Assembly (NCBI GenBank): GCA_002753335.1
Contig: PEAD01000010.1
Coordinates: 23,046-87,045 of the forward strand
Reading direction: 5' to 3'
Length of the DNA stretch: 64,000 nucleotides
Origin: Nitrospirae bacterium MYbin3
Lineage (GTDB): Bacteria > Nitrospirota > Thermodesulfovibrionia > Thermodesulfovibrionales > Dissulfurispiraceae
Below the pieces are notes generated by a model, which ran no database searches, was not told where the DNA came from, and was given only the letters and a program-made list of their open reading frames with translations. Made by a program: the position numbers and the translations under genes. Numbering within the stretch: position 1 is the first letter of the stretch; each line of letters begins with the position of its first letter. Below are positions 1 through 7,639 of the stretch, piece by piece.

Positions 1-40
1 GAAGGAATATTTGTAAATTGTCTGCTGTTACAGAGACTTG

Positions 41-90
41 TTGATTTTAGCGTACTAATTAGTCATACTTTAGTATGACTTTAATCATAC
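41..90 (+). promoter_or_regulatory. Promoter/operator of the toxin-antitoxin operon
   Basis: A perfect inverted repeat lies at 61-80: half-site AGTCATAC, four-base spacer ttta, half-site GTATGACT. A third partial half-site (ATCATAC) is at 84-90. A separate ten-base palindrome, ACTAATTAGT, is at 54-63. A plausible sigma-70 promoter overlaps them: TTGATT at 41-46, 17-base spacer, CATACT at 64-69 (4/6 match each). Ribbon-helix-helix antitoxins commonly bind such repeats over their own promoter, so autorepression is the natural inference. The repeats are seen directly; the promoter hexamers are weak. Confidence 0.55.
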
Positions 91-102
91 CGGAGGCTCT
101 AT

Positions 103-360
103 ATGGCACATGCAGTCAAGCTTGCTATAAGTATAAGTGATGAAGATTTCTCAGCGATAGAAGGCATCAGAAAAAAATGGGGGCTTACCCGCAGCGGCGT
201 TGTAACCGAAGCTATTCGTCTTTTGCGCGCAAAAGACGAAAAAGAGCGTCTTGTTCGTATGTACGAAGAAGGATACCGCAAACATCCTGAGAACATCAGC
301 GAAATAAAGGCAAAGGAAAAAGCGGTCCTCGATGTTTTGTCAAAAGAGGACTGGTCATGA
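103..360 (+). CDS. Ribbon-helix-helix (CopG/MetJ-type) antitoxin
   Basis: An 85-residue protein, probably the DNA-binding antitoxin of a type II toxin-antitoxin pair. The N-terminal part (about residues 5-45) has the ribbon-helix-helix pattern: a short beta strand (VKLAISIS), a helix, a turn (LTRSGVVTEAIRLL) and a second helix. The charged C-terminal tail ends in KEDWS, a type of tail that often contacts MazF toxins. The start is supported by GGAGGC a few bases upstream. It overlaps the next gene by four bases (ATGA), so the pair is translationally coupled. The inverted repeat just upstream suggests autoregulation. The family is clear from the fold pattern; the exact subfamily is not. Confidence 0.82.
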   Translation: MAHAVKLAISISDEDFSAIEGIRKKWGLTRSGVVTEAIRLLRAKDEKERLVRMYEEGYRKHPENISEIKAKEKAVLDVLSKEDWS

Positions 361-671
361 AACGCGGAGAGGTCTGGTGGGCAAATCTGCCTGCCCCCAT
401 AGGCAAACGTCCGGTGGTGCTGCTTTCGAGGGATGAGGCTTATGCTGTCAGGAACGCCGTAACTGTTGCTGAAGTTACAAAAACTATCAGGGGAATTCCG
501 GTTGAAGTGCCGCTCGGTGTTGAAGATGGTCTTCCCAAAAAATGCGTGGCCAATCTCGACACAATTATGACCATACGCAAAGAGTTGCTGATAGAAAGGA
601 TTGCGTTGCTCAAGAGCAAAAAAATAGCGGAGATACAAAAGGCTGTTAAATTCGCATTAGATTTGGAGTAG
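357..671 (+). CDS. MazF/PemK-family mRNA interferase toxin
   Basis: A 104-residue protein of usual MazF length. The N-terminus MKRGEVWWANLP is the hallmark first strand, followed by KRPVVLLSRDEAY, which corresponds to the conserved R-P-V-V-V/L-S region at the active site. The C-terminal half (VANLDTIMTIRKELL) matches the conserved strand and helix where MazF proteins carry a catalytic Ser/Thr and pack against the antitoxin. Members cleave single-stranded RNA at short motifs. It is coupled to the upstream antitoxin by an ATGA overlap. Cleavage specificity cannot be read from sequence. No degradation of the reading frame is seen. Confidence 0.88.
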   Translation: MKRGEVWWANLPAPIGKRPVVLLSRDEAYAVRNAVTVAEVTKTIRGIPVEVPLGVEDGLPKKCVANLDTIMTIRKELLIERIALLKSKKIAEIQKAVKFALDLE

Positions 672-774
672 GTTAAGAAATGCCCGAATCACTGATAGAA
701 CAACTCCTGAAGAGACGGGTATAAGGGCGCATCGGTGAAAGATATAAACTCAAAAACACCTTATTTTAATAGCG

Positions 775-1806
775 ATGAACAGAATCGAAAAGCATAGAGC
801 CTTAGAACTTCTTAACTCCGCCAATCTCCTCGACCTCGGAGAGCAGGCGGACGCTATCAGGAAAGAACTGCATCCCGAAAATGCGGTGACTTTTATCGTT
901 GACCGCAACATCAACTATACGAATGTCTGCATCAACAAATGCACCTTCTGCGCTTTCTACAGGGAAGAGGACAGCGCTGACGCCTATCTTTTAAGCGATG
1001 ATGAAATATTCATAAAAATTGATGAAACCGTCGCATTACAAGGCACACAGATACTTTTGCAGGGCGGCATTCATCCGAAACTGGACATAGATTATTACAC
1101 AACTCTTCTGCGGTCAATCAAGAAAAGATACTCTATAAATGTCCATGGTTTTTCACCACCAGAGATCTGTTATCTTGCGGATAAGCACGGCTTAAGCCTT
1201 CACGATACACTACTGACGCTTAAGCAGGCGGGCCTCGATTCGATTCCCGGCGGCGGCGCAGAGATACTATCAGACAGGGTGCGAGAGATACTGAGTCCAA
1301 AGAAAATAAAGTCCGGCCAATGGCTGAGAGTTATGGAAGAGGCGCATAACATCGGTATGAGGACAACTGCAACGATGATGTTCGGAAGTGTTGAAGGGCC
1401 TAAAGACATAATAGAGCATCTTGAAGCTATAAGGTCTTTGCAAGACAGGACAAGCGGGTTCACCGCCTTCATCCCGTGGTCGTTTCAGCCGGGAAATACT
1501 GAGCTCAGCCGGGTAAAAACAGCAACGGCAGCAGATTATCTCACGGTTTTGGCGCTGTCGAGAATTTATCTCGACAACATAAAGAATATTCAGGCATCGT
1601 GGGTCACTCAGGGATTGAAGCTGGCACAGGTTGCGCTAAGGTTTGGCGCAAACGATTTTGGTTCGACTATGATAGAAGAAAATGTTGTTAAAGCCGCAGG
1701 CGTAAGCTATTGCGTTACCAAAGACGATATAGTCAACGCGATAAAAAGCGCCGGTTTTAGTGCAGCACAAAGAGACACCTACTATAAGATAATAAAAAAG
1801 TTCTAG
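775..1806 (+). CDS. mqnC: Dehypoxanthine futalosine cyclase (radical SAM)
   Basis: A 343-residue radical SAM enzyme of the futalosine menaquinone pathway, expected to turn dehypoxanthine futalosine into cyclic dehypoxanthine futalosine in the cytosol. The radical SAM cysteines are C52, C56 and C59 (CINKCTFC). Typical MqnC stretches follow: LQGGIHP, HGFSPPEI, GLDSIPGGGAEIL, TTATMMFG and FTAFIPWSFQPGNT. Length fits the family. MqnE is the closest alternative, but the GGGAEIL and FQPGNT context favours MqnC. No strong ribosome-binding site precedes the ATG. The other mqn genes are not in the window. The next gene starts nine bases downstream, suggesting co-transcription. Confidence 0.9.
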   Translation: MNRIEKHRALELLNSANLLDLGEQADAIRKELHPENAVTFIVDRNINYTNVCINKCTFCAFYREEDSADAYLLSDDEIFIKIDETVALQGTQILLQGGIHPKLDIDYYTTLLRSIKKRYSINVHGFSPPEICYLADKHGLSLHDTLLTLKQAGLDSIPGGGAEILSDRVREILSPKKIKSGQWLRVMEEAHNIGMRTTATMMFGSVEGPKDIIEHLEAIRSLQDRTSGFTAFIPWSFQPGNTELSRVKTATAADYLTVLALSRIYLDNIKNIQASWVTQGLKLAQVALRFGANDFGSTMIEENVVKAAGVSYCVTKDDIVNAIKSAGFSAAQRDTYYKIIKKF

Positions 1807-1814
1807 GAGGTTTT

Positions 1815-2759
1815 ATGTCCGATGCAATTTATGATGTTGTAATAATAGGCGGCGGTCCTGCAGGGTTCAGCGCAGCACAGTACACGGCGCGGGCCAAGAT
1901 GAAGACGGTTGTTATAGATAAGTCGCAAACTGCCGGAGCGCTTGCCTTTGCGAGCCTTATAGAAAACTATCCGGGGCTTGAAAAGCCGGTTTCGGGCAAA
2001 GAACTGCTAGACATCTTCCGCAGGCAGGCTATAAGATTCGGCGCCGAAGTTGTCGAGGCTCAGGTGATCGGTGTTTCATTGGATGCAGAAACCAAACAGG
2101 TCTTCACTATGGACCAGACCTATCAGGGCAAGTCGGTTATAATCGCGACCGGCTCTATGGGCAGAAAAGCTACGATAAAAGGCGAGGCCGAATTTTTGGG
2201 CAGGGGCTTAAGCTACTGCGCTATATGTGACGCAGCATTTTTCAAAGGCAAAACGGTCTGCGTGCTGGGCGATTCTGAAGAGGCGGTAAAAGAAGCGGGC
2301 CTGCTCACCCGCTTTGCAGAAACGGTTTATCTCATATCACCGTCGCAGAAACTTAAGGTATCCGATGACCATCCTGCGCTGGCTGCCGCTAATTTGAAGG
2401 TTCTTACAGGCCTTATGACAACCGCGGTAGAGGGCGGCGAAACTGTAGAGAAGATTAAACTTAAAGATACGCAAGGCAATGAGAGTGAACTGCAGCTTTC
2501 TGGTGTGTTCGTTTATATGCACGGCAGCAAGCCGGTAACCGACTATCTGCAAGGAAGCGTCGAAGTTGCTGAAGAAGAATGTGTTGTTACAAACAAAATG
2601 TGCGAAGCTTCTATTGCAGGAGTATTCGCGGCCGGAGACGTGACATGCACCGAAGTGAGACAGGTTGTTGTTGCAGCCTCGCAGGGCTGTCTTGCAGCGC
2701 TTTCGGCAGAGAAGTTCGTATTTAACAAGAAAAAAACAAAGCGCGACTGGCATGGATGA
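1815..2759 (+). CDS. Thioredoxin reductase-like FAD/NAD(P)H oxidoreductase
   Basis: A 314-residue flavoprotein of the low-molecular-weight thioredoxin reductase family, which normally passes electrons from NADPH via FAD to a CxxC disulfide and then to thioredoxin. The FAD motif IGGGPAG is near residues 11-17, the redox CAIC is at C135-C138, and the second FAD-binding motif GVFAAGDVT is near the C-terminus. The NADPH-binding segment reads VLGDSEEAVKEA rather than the usual GGGDSA form, so the cofactor or partner may differ. AGGAGG overlaps the upstream stop codon and sets the ATG start. The gene ends inside the start of the HEAT-repeat gene. No thioredoxin gene is nearby, so the true partner is unknown. 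Confidence 0.85.
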   Translation: MSDAIYDVVIIGGGPAGFSAAQYTARAKMKTVVIDKSQTAGALAFASLIENYPGLEKPVSGKELLDIFRRQAIRFGAEVVEAQVIGVSLDAETKQVFTMDQTYQGKSVIIATGSMGRKATIKGEAEFLGRGLSYCAICDAAFFKGKTVCVLGDSEEAVKEAGLLTRFAETVYLISPSQKLKVSDDHPALAAANLKVLTGLMTTAVEGGETVEKIKLKDTQGNESELQLSGVFVYMHGSKPVTDYLQGSVEVAEEECVVTNKMCEASIAGVFAAGDVTCTEVRQVVVAASQGCLAALSAEKFVFNKKKTKRDWHG

Positions 2760-3138
2760 TGAACTGAGAAAAATGATCTGCGACCACATGGAAAAGGGTT
2801 TTCTCGAAAATATCATCGATATGCTTAAGCATGACAAAACCCTCTACCCCGCAATCATCGACATGGTCAAAGACGAAAGGCTGCGCGTCCGCATAGGAGC
2901 GACCGCGCTGGTTGAAGAGCTTGTAAAAGAGCGCAGAGACGAACTTGTTGAATTCATCCCCGAAATCTCGAAACTGCTGGAAGACCCTAACCCCACAATA
3001 AGAGGGGATGGAGCTAACCTGCTCGCCATCATCAAGCACAACGATGGCCTCTCTTTTCTCAATGCAAAATATGACGACCCTGATGCTGCGGCAAGAACTC
3101 TCATCCGTGAAGCTATTGAGGACATACGCCAAAACTAA
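2752..3138 (+). CDS. Small HEAT-repeat protein
   Basis: A 128-residue helical protein starting at the ATG at 2752 (MDDELRKM), overlapping the preceding flavoprotein gene by eight bases. An upstream in-frame start at 2665 is less likely because it lies well inside that gene. The body contains two to three HEAT-like helical repeats; RVRIGATALVEELV, PTIRGDGANLLAII and ARTLIREAIEDI show the conserved Asp/Arg and Ala positions. Such proteins are protein-binding scaffolds; no catalytic motif is visible. The tight coupling suggests co-expression with the flavoprotein, but no specific role can be assigned. Confidence 0.72.
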   Translation: MDDELRKMICDHMEKGFLENIIDMLKHDKTLYPAIIDMVKDERLRVRIGATALVEELVKERRDELVEFIPEISKLLEDPNPTIRGDGANLLAIIKHNDGLSFLNAKYDDPDAAARTLIREAIEDIRQN

Positions 3139-3150
3139 AGCCTTTCTCTA

Positions 3151-3768
3151 ATGTTAATCAAAACAAATCCTGAAAACATCGAAGAAGCATTGCATACTGC
3201 CGTTGAGGTTTTAAATAATGGCGGCATTGTTGCGTTTGCAACAGAAACTTTCTATGGGCTCGGCGCAAAATGCAGCTATGAATCAGCATTAAAGCGGCTT
3301 TACGAATTAAAGAAAAGGCCGCATGAAAAAGCGATGCCGTTGATTATAGGCTCTACAGAACAACTTTCGATGCTTTCGCATAAAGTTACCGAAACAGCCA
3401 AAAATCTCATAGAAAAATTCTGGCCGGGAGCTCTCACGCTTATTCTGTCCGCAAATGAAGGGCTTTCAGAATACATCGTGGCGGATGGCAAGGTTGCTAT
3501 AAGGGTCCCGGCTGAATCTTTTGCCCTAAAACTTGCAAGGCTTGCGGGCTTTCCTATAACCGCAACCAGCGCAAATATATCCGGGATGCCTCCTGCCGAC
3601 AGCGCAGAAATGGTGATAAGTTATTTTGGCGATGCGCTCGATTTGGTGATTGATTCAGGAAGAACAAGGGGCGGCCTGCCTTCGACAATTATAGATGCCT
3701 GCGAGAACAAGGTAAAAGTCTTGAGAGCAGGCGCAGTAGAGATCAAGTGCAACCCTATTTCCGGTTAA
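3151..3768 (+). CDS. Sua5/YciO/YrdC-family L-threonylcarbamoyladenylate synthase
   Basis: A 205-residue protein with the YrdC fold throughout. Family members make threonylcarbamoyl-AMP from threonine, bicarbonate and ATP for the t6A37 modification of tRNAs that read ANN codons. Diagnostic stretches are GGIVAFATETFYGLG, KKRPHEKAMPLII, FWPGALTLIL, VAIRVPA and ITATSANISG. Length fits the short TsaC/YwlC-like group without a Sua5 C-terminal domain. It is followed by the predicted promoter of the rpsP operon, so it probably ends the preceding transcription unit. A YciO-type paralogue with a different role cannot be excluded. Confidence 0.85.
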   Translation: MLIKTNPENIEEALHTAVEVLNNGGIVAFATETFYGLGAKCSYESALKRLYELKKRPHEKAMPLIIGSTEQLSMLSHKVTETAKNLIEKFWPGALTLILSANEGLSEYIVADGKVAIRVPAESFALKLARLAGFPITATSANISGMPPADSAEMVISYFGDALDLVIDSGRTRGGLPSTIIDACENKVKVLRAGAVEIKCNPISG

Positions 3769-3772
3769 AACG

Positions 3773-3802
3773 TTGCATTATTCGTTGTAAATATAGTATT
3801 AT
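3773..3802 (+). promoter_or_regulatory. Predicted sigma-70 promoter of the rpsP operon
   Basis: TTGCAT at 3773-3778, an 18-base spacer and TATTAT at 3797-3802 (5/6 match to the -10 consensus) lie 35 bases before the rpsP start codon, in an AT-rich gap after the Sua5/YrdC gene. It fits a start of transcription for the ribosomal protein operon. Pattern match only. Confidence 0.5.
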
Positions 3803-3837
3803 TTTTACTCTTTAGAATTTAATCAGGAGGTGTTTAG

Positions 3838-4074
3838 TTGGTAAAGATTAGACTTACAAGGTTGGGCGCACACAAGAAACCCTTTTACAGGATAATAGTG
3901 GCTGATTCCCGTGCTAGGCGCGACGGCCCTTTCATAGAAATTGTCGGCACTTATGACCCTAAAAAAGAGCCATCCGAAATCAAAGTTGATTCCGAAAGGG
4001 TTAAATATTGGATTTCAAACGGGGCTCAGCCGACCGATAGGGTAAAAAGACTTTTGCAAAAAGCAGCCGCATAA
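3838..4074 (+). CDS. rpsP: 30S ribosomal protein S16
   Basis: A 78-residue ribosomal protein that binds 16S rRNA in the body of the small subunit. The N-terminus [21 protein letters not shown] followed by [13 protein letters not shown] is a textbook S16 signature, and GTYDP and [19 protein letters not shown] complete the fold. The start codon is TTG, decided by the strong AGGAGG seven to twelve bases upstream and by the fixed length of the family. It opens the widely conserved rpsP-khpA-rimM-trmD-rplS order. Confidence 0.97.
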   Translation: MVKIRLTRLGAHKKPFYRIIVADSRARRDGPFIEIVGTYDPKKEPSEIKVDSERVKYWISNGAQPTDRVKRLLQKAAA

Positions 4075-4116
4075 CATACCCCGTATCCTGAAGTTCGAAA
4101 ATCTCATGGAGGTGGA

Positions 4117-4350
4117 ATGATGAAAGCTCTTATCGAATCTATGGCAAAAGCTCTTGTTGACAAGTCTGACGAGGTAAAGGTTACTGAGATTGAAGGGGAA
4201 AAAACTACGGTGTTTGAACTTAGGGTTGCGCAAAGCGACCTCGGAAAAGTGATAGGCAAACAGGGCAAAACAGCGCGTGCTATGAGAACTATCTTGGGCG
4301 CTACAGGCACAAAGATAGGAAAACGCTGCGTGCTCGAAATACTCGAATAG
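4117..4350 (+). CDS. khpA: KH-domain RNA-binding protein KhpA
   Basis: A 77-residue single KH-domain protein. The GxxG loop that grips RNA is in [19 protein letters not shown], and the flanking strands and helices give a complete small KH fold. Members (also called YlqC) bind RNA, act with the Jag/KhpB protein in several bacteria and influence cell division and small-RNA function. GGAGG precedes the ATG. It sits between rpsP and rimM as in many genomes and is followed by two hairpins that may reduce read-through. Confidence 0.94.
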   Translation: MMKALIESMAKALVDKSDEVKVTEIEGEKTTVFELRVAQSDLGKVIGKQGKTARAMRTILGATGTKIGKRCVLEILE

Positions 4351-4377
4351 TTTTAAAAGCAAATCCTGAATAACTGA

Positions 4378-4399
4378 AAGGGGCGGTTAAACGCCCCTT
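4378..4399 (+). terminator. Hairpin 1 between khpA and rimM
   Basis: A perfect eight-base stem AAGGGGCG / CGCCCCTT with a six-base loop (GTTAAA), followed by ATTATT rather than a clean T-run. It could be a weak intrinsic terminator, an attenuator or an RNA-processing site inside the ribosomal operon. Confidence 0.5.
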
Positions 4400-4410
4400 A
4401 TTATTGAAAT

Positions 4411-4439
4411 AAACCACAGGAGAGCAGCCCTGTGGTTTT
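4411..4439 (+). terminator. Hairpin 2 between khpA and rimM
   Basis: A perfect ten-base stem AAACCACAGG / CCTGTGGTTT with an eight-base loop, ending in TTTT at 4436-4439. It stands just 12 bases after hairpin 1 and 30 bases before the rimM start. The short T-run suggests partial termination or attenuation, which could set the ratio of rpsP-khpA to rimM-trmD-rplS expression. Confidence 0.5.
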
Positions 4440-4468
4440 GTGATTTTATTGCGGAGCTTATTCGAATA

Positions 4469-4984
4469 ATGAAAGAGAACGATCTTATTGCGATAGGGAA
4501 AATAACCCGCGAGTGGGGAATCAGGGGCGAAGTGCTGATAGCACCGATGACTTCGGATATCGAACGCTTCAAATCTTTAAAAAAAGTTGCTGTAGAGCCA
4601 TTAGCAGGCGGTTTGCACTGGATGGATATAAAGTCTTTAAAGTCTCATAAGGGCATGCCCCTAGTTGCTTTTAAAAACATAGCCAATCCTGAAGATGCTA
4701 AAAAATTAAGAGGCGCGCTTGTGAAAGTCGAACAAAAAGATTCTCCGCCCCTGCCTGATGGATTTTACTACCAGCACCAGATACTAGGCCTTGAAGCTGT
4801 TAACCTTTCGGGCGATGTTTTGGGAAGGATAGAATCGATTATTCAGACAGGCAGCAATGATGTATATGTTATCAAGGCCAAAGGCAAAGAGCTTCTTGTT
4901 CCCGCGATAAAAGAAGTAGTGAAAAAAATAGACCTTGCTTCAGGAAAAATTATTATAGAGCCCATGGAAGTTATTGAGGAATGA
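4469..4984 (+). CDS. rimM: Ribosome maturation factor RimM
   Basis: A 171-residue protein that assists late maturation of the 30S head by contacting S19 and 16S rRNA. The N-terminal RimM domain carries IAIGKITREWGIRGEVLI (the conserved G-x-I-x-x-x-x-G-x-x-G-E-V pattern). The C-terminal PRC-barrel contains FYYQHQILGLEAV, SNDVYVIKA and KELLVPAIKEVVKKID. Length is normal. The gene lies directly upstream of trmD with a three-base gap, the usual arrangement. The ribosome-binding site is weak (GGAG-like), which may fit attenuated expression after the two hairpins. Confidence 0.95.
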   Translation: MKENDLIAIGKITREWGIRGEVLIAPMTSDIERFKSLKKVAVEPLAGGLHWMDIKSLKSHKGMPLVAFKNIANPEDAKKLRGALVKVEQKDSPPLPDGFYYQHQILGLEAVNLSGDVLGRIESIIQTGSNDVYVIKAKGKELLVPAIKEVVKKIDLASGKIIIEPMEVIEE

Positions 4985-4987
4985 CCT

Positions 4988-5692
4988 GTGTTCGGATTTG
5001 ACGTAATAACCATATTCCCCGGAATATTAGATGCGTATTTAGGGGAAAGCATAATGAAACGGGCTATAGAGAAAAATCTGATAGATGTAAAAGTTTACAA
5101 TCTTCGCGACTATACGACCGATAAGCACAAGACTGTTGACGACTATCCATACGGCGGCGGATCAGGTATGGTGATGAAGGTTGAACCTCTTTATAAAGCG
5201 GTCACGGCGATAAAATCTGACGGCGTACAAAGGCTGACCGTTATGCTGAGTCCTCAAGGCAGGACCTACAATCAAGGCGTTGCAGAGGAGATGGCAAAGG
5301 AAACGCGCCGCATTCTTTTGATATGCGGAAGGTATGAAGGTATTGACGAAAGAACTAGGGAGCTTCTGGTTGACACCGAGATTTCGACAGGTGATTATGT
5401 TTTGACTGGAGGAGAACTGCCCGCTTTAGTTATAATAGACTCTATTTCCCGTTTGCTCCCCGGAGTGCTGGGGGATGAGGAGTCTAACAAGGAAGAATCT
5501 TTTTCGTGGGGTATGCTCGACTATCCCCATTATACAAGACCTTCGGAGTTCATGGGAAAAAAGGTGCCTGAAGTTCTGCTTTCGGGGAATCACAAATTGA
5601 TTATGGAGTGGCGAAAGCAGGAAGCGCTTAAAAGAACTCTGGCAAGAAGGCCTGATCTTCTTGAAGGCGTTGAACATAGAAGTAACAGTTGA
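4988..5692 (+). CDS. trmD: tRNA (guanine37-N1)-methyltransferase TrmD
   Basis: A 234-residue SPOUT-class methyltransferase that makes m1G37 next to the anticodon of tRNAs reading CNN and some other codons, preventing frameshifting. Clear motifs: FDVITIFPG at the N-terminus, [27 protein letters not shown] (knot region), [20 protein letters not shown] (SAM-binding trefoil knot) and [10 protein letters not shown]. Start is GTG at 4988, three bases after rimM, fixed by the family N-terminus. Homodimer in the cytosol. Length is typical. Confidence 0.97.
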   Translation: MFGFDVITIFPGILDAYLGESIMKRAIEKNLIDVKVYNLRDYTTDKHKTVDDYPYGGGSGMVMKVEPLYKAVTAIKSDGVQRLTVMLSPQGRTYNQGVAEEMAKETRRILLICGRYEGIDERTRELLVDTEISTGDYVLTGGELPALVIIDSISRLLPGVLGDEESNKEESFSWGMLDYPHYTRPSEFMGKKVPEVLLSGNHKLIMEWRKQEALKRTLARRPDLLEGVEHRSNS

Positions 5693-5751
5693 ATATACAA
5701 GCGGGCTTTGTCTGCATTTAATTTGGATGTTGTGATTTTCAGGAGGACAAA

Positions 5752-6132
5752 ATGAGTTTGGTAAAGGCTGTTGAAGAAGGCTTCAAAAAAGAGATACCGG
5801 CTTTCAATATCGGTGATACCGTAAGGATTCACGTAAAGGTTATTGAAGGCGACAAGGAAAGGCTTCAGCCTTTTGAAGGCACCGTCATAGCGCGGAAGGG
5901 CAGCGGTGTGCGCGAGACATTCATGCTCAGAAAAGTATCTTTCGGCGTAGGCGTAGAGAGAATATTCCCTGTTCATTCACCTTCAGTATCAAAAATCGAG
6001 GTGATTAAACACGGTGATGTAAGAAGGGCTAAGCTCTATCACCTCCGCAGCAAAAAAGGCAAACACGCAAAGGTAAAGGAAAAATCGAGGGAGGCTGTCA
6101 AGGCTGCCGCACAAAAAGCTTCAGCCGAATAA
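5752..6132 (+). CDS. rplS: 50S ribosomal protein L19
   Basis: A 126-residue ribosomal protein at the subunit interface. [28 protein letters not shown] is spread over the conserved SH3-like core, followed by [25 protein letters not shown], a standard L19 signature. The C-terminal tail is longer and very Lys/Ala-rich, slightly beyond the usual 115 residues. AGGAGG precedes the ATG. It lies downstream of trmD as expected. Confidence 0.97.
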   Translation: MSLVKAVEEGFKKEIPAFNIGDTVRIHVKVIEGDKERLQPFEGTVIARKGSGVRETFMLRKVSFGVGVERIFPVHSPSVSKIEVIKHGDVRRAKLYHLRSKKGKHAKVKEKSREAVKAAAQKASAE

Positions 6133-6143
6133 CGATCAGTCGG

Positions 6144-6764
6144 ATGCCTCTGTACGAGCATGACGAAGCGTTCAGAAGAGGACTTAAACCCGGCTCTTTA
6201 ATTGCGGGCATAGACGAGGCAGGCAGAGGGCCTCTGGCCGGACCTGTTGTGGCGGCGGCGGTTATTCTGCCTGAGGGCTTGAGAATTGAGGGTGTTCGCG
6301 ATTCAAAAAAAGTTCCTAAAGCTGAACGGGAAGCCTTATTTTTAGAAATCAAGGAATCGGCTTCGGCCATCGGCATCGGCATTGTGGATGCCGACGATAT
6401 AGACAGAATCAATATACTCAACGCCACAAGGCTTGCGATGTGCAAAGCGGTTTCTTCAATGCGATTTAAACCTGACGTCCTTTTAATTGATGCAGTAATA
6501 CTTCCTGCACTCGATATCAGACAGGTTCCTATCATAAAGGGTGATGCCAAGAGCGCAGCAATAGCAGCAGCTTCGATTATCGCAAAGGTAACACGCGACC
6601 AAATGATGTTGGAGTATCATGACAAATATCCCGAATACTTTTTTAACAAGCACAAAGGCTACGGCACCAAGACTCACATAGACATGATTAAACAGCACGG
6701 CCCCTGTCCTATCCACAGGAAAAGTTTTCAAAAAGTAATGCCTTTGCCGCTCTTCGCAGGATAG
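6144..6764 (+). CDS. rnhB: Ribonuclease HII
   Basis: A 206-residue RNase H fold enzyme that cuts the RNA strand of RNA/DNA hybrids and removes misincorporated ribonucleotides. GIDEAGRGPLAGPV provides the first catalytic Asp-Glu pair, VRDSKKV follows, LLIDA supplies a further Asp, and KGDAKSAAIAAASIIAKVTRD contains the conserved Ser-Ala-rich helix and the last catalytic Asp. HKGYGTKTH closes the domain. Length is normal. It is the last gene of the translation operon and converges on the fic gene with only three bases between. Confidence 0.95.
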   Translation: MPLYEHDEAFRRGLKPGSLIAGIDEAGRGPLAGPVVAAAVILPEGLRIEGVRDSKKVPKAEREALFLEIKESASAIGIGIVDADDIDRINILNATRLAMCKAVSSMRFKPDVLLIDAVILPALDIRQVPIIKGDAKSAAIAAASIIAKVTRDQMMLEYHDKYPEYFFNKHKGYGTKTHIDMIKQHGPCPIHRKSFQKVMPLPLFAG

Positions 6765-6767
6765 GCT

Positions 6768-7532
6768 TTACCTGCCCAGAGTTTCGACAACCTTCTTAAA
6801 AGATTTCATCTCTTCATAGATAACGCTCAGGATTAAGGCGGTGAGAGGATCTCTATTTCCTTTGTTTGTTTCCTGCAATCCAGTTATATATTCAACCCGC
6901 CTTATCGGCGGAATAACCACAGGACAGTAGCCGTTCTTCAGGCTCAAAACAGTTAATAAAAGCCTTCCAATTCTCCCATTGCCGTCTGTAAAAGGATGAA
7001 TTGACTCAAACTCAGCATGCATATTAATCGCCCATTCAAGAATGTGTTTGCCGCTGACAGGGTTGTTTATGTTCTCAATATGTTTTTTCATAAGTTCTGC
7101 AACTTTCTGATAATCCGGGGGCAGGTAATCGGTTCCTGTAATAATCACATTCATTTGTCTGTATCTGCCTGCATTTTCAAAATCAATTTGCTGAAAAAAA
7201 AGCTTATGCAGAGATAAAACATTTTCTTCAGCTATAGATTTACCGAATAAAGAATACATGTGATCATAAGCCTTTGCATGTCCCAAGGCTTCATAATGCT
7301 CTCTCATAGATTTGCCGCCTATGGTTATACCGTCCTCAATGACCACCTTTGTCTCTGACTCGGTAAGCGTGTTGCCCTCAATAGCATTGGATGCGTAAGT
7401 CAAACCGATACGGTAATAATCTTTAAGCTGTTTGACGAGATTCACAGAAAAAGGGCGATAGTGGTCGAGATCGGATTTGAGGGAGTCTATCTTTTCTAGG
7501 AGTTTTTTAATCTCGGACGTATTTGATTGCAT
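6768..7532 (-). CDS. Fic-domain protein, probably AMP transferase
   Basis: A 254-residue Fic protein. The catalytic loop HPFTDGNGRIGR at residues 179-190 matches HxFx(D/E)GNGRxxR, so the enzyme should transfer AMP (or a related group) from a nucleotide to a Ser/Thr/Tyr hydroxyl. The N-terminal inhibitory helix motif SNAIEGN (residues 48-54) matches (S/T)xxxE(G/N), placing it in the class II self-inhibited group; E52 would be the inhibitory glutamate. It is a single gene convergent with rnhB and has no adjacent antitoxin. The target is unknown. Confidence 0.9.
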   Translation of the reverse strand: MQSNTSEIKKLLEKIDSLKSDLDHYRPFSVNLVKQLKDYYRIGLTYASNAIEGNTLTESETKVVIEDGITIGGKSMREHYEALGHAKAYDHMYSLFGKSIAEENVLSLHKLFFQQIDFENAGRYRQMNVIITGTDYLPPDYQKVAELMKKHIENINNPVSGKHILEWAINMHAEFESIHPFTDGNGRIGRLLLTVLSLKNGYCPVVIPPIRRVEYITGLQETNKGNRDPLTALILSVIYEEMKSFKKVVETLGR

Positions 7533-7639
7533 GTATTTATTATAACTTTGTCAGGCAAATAACTTAAACACAATAGAACCCACTATTTAATTTGCAGTAT
7601 AATCTCATGTGATTAAATATTGTCCGCAACATAAGAATA

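Noticed and set aside
680..724. A 14-codon open frame after mazF (starts MPESLIEQ)
   Set aside because: Very short, no ribosome-binding site and no recognisable family; probably chance or a remnant.
2337..2837. 166-codon minus-strand frame opposite the flavoprotein gene
   Set aside because: It lies wholly over clearly coding sequence on the other strand, and its Cys/Phe-rich composition is typical of an antisense shadow.
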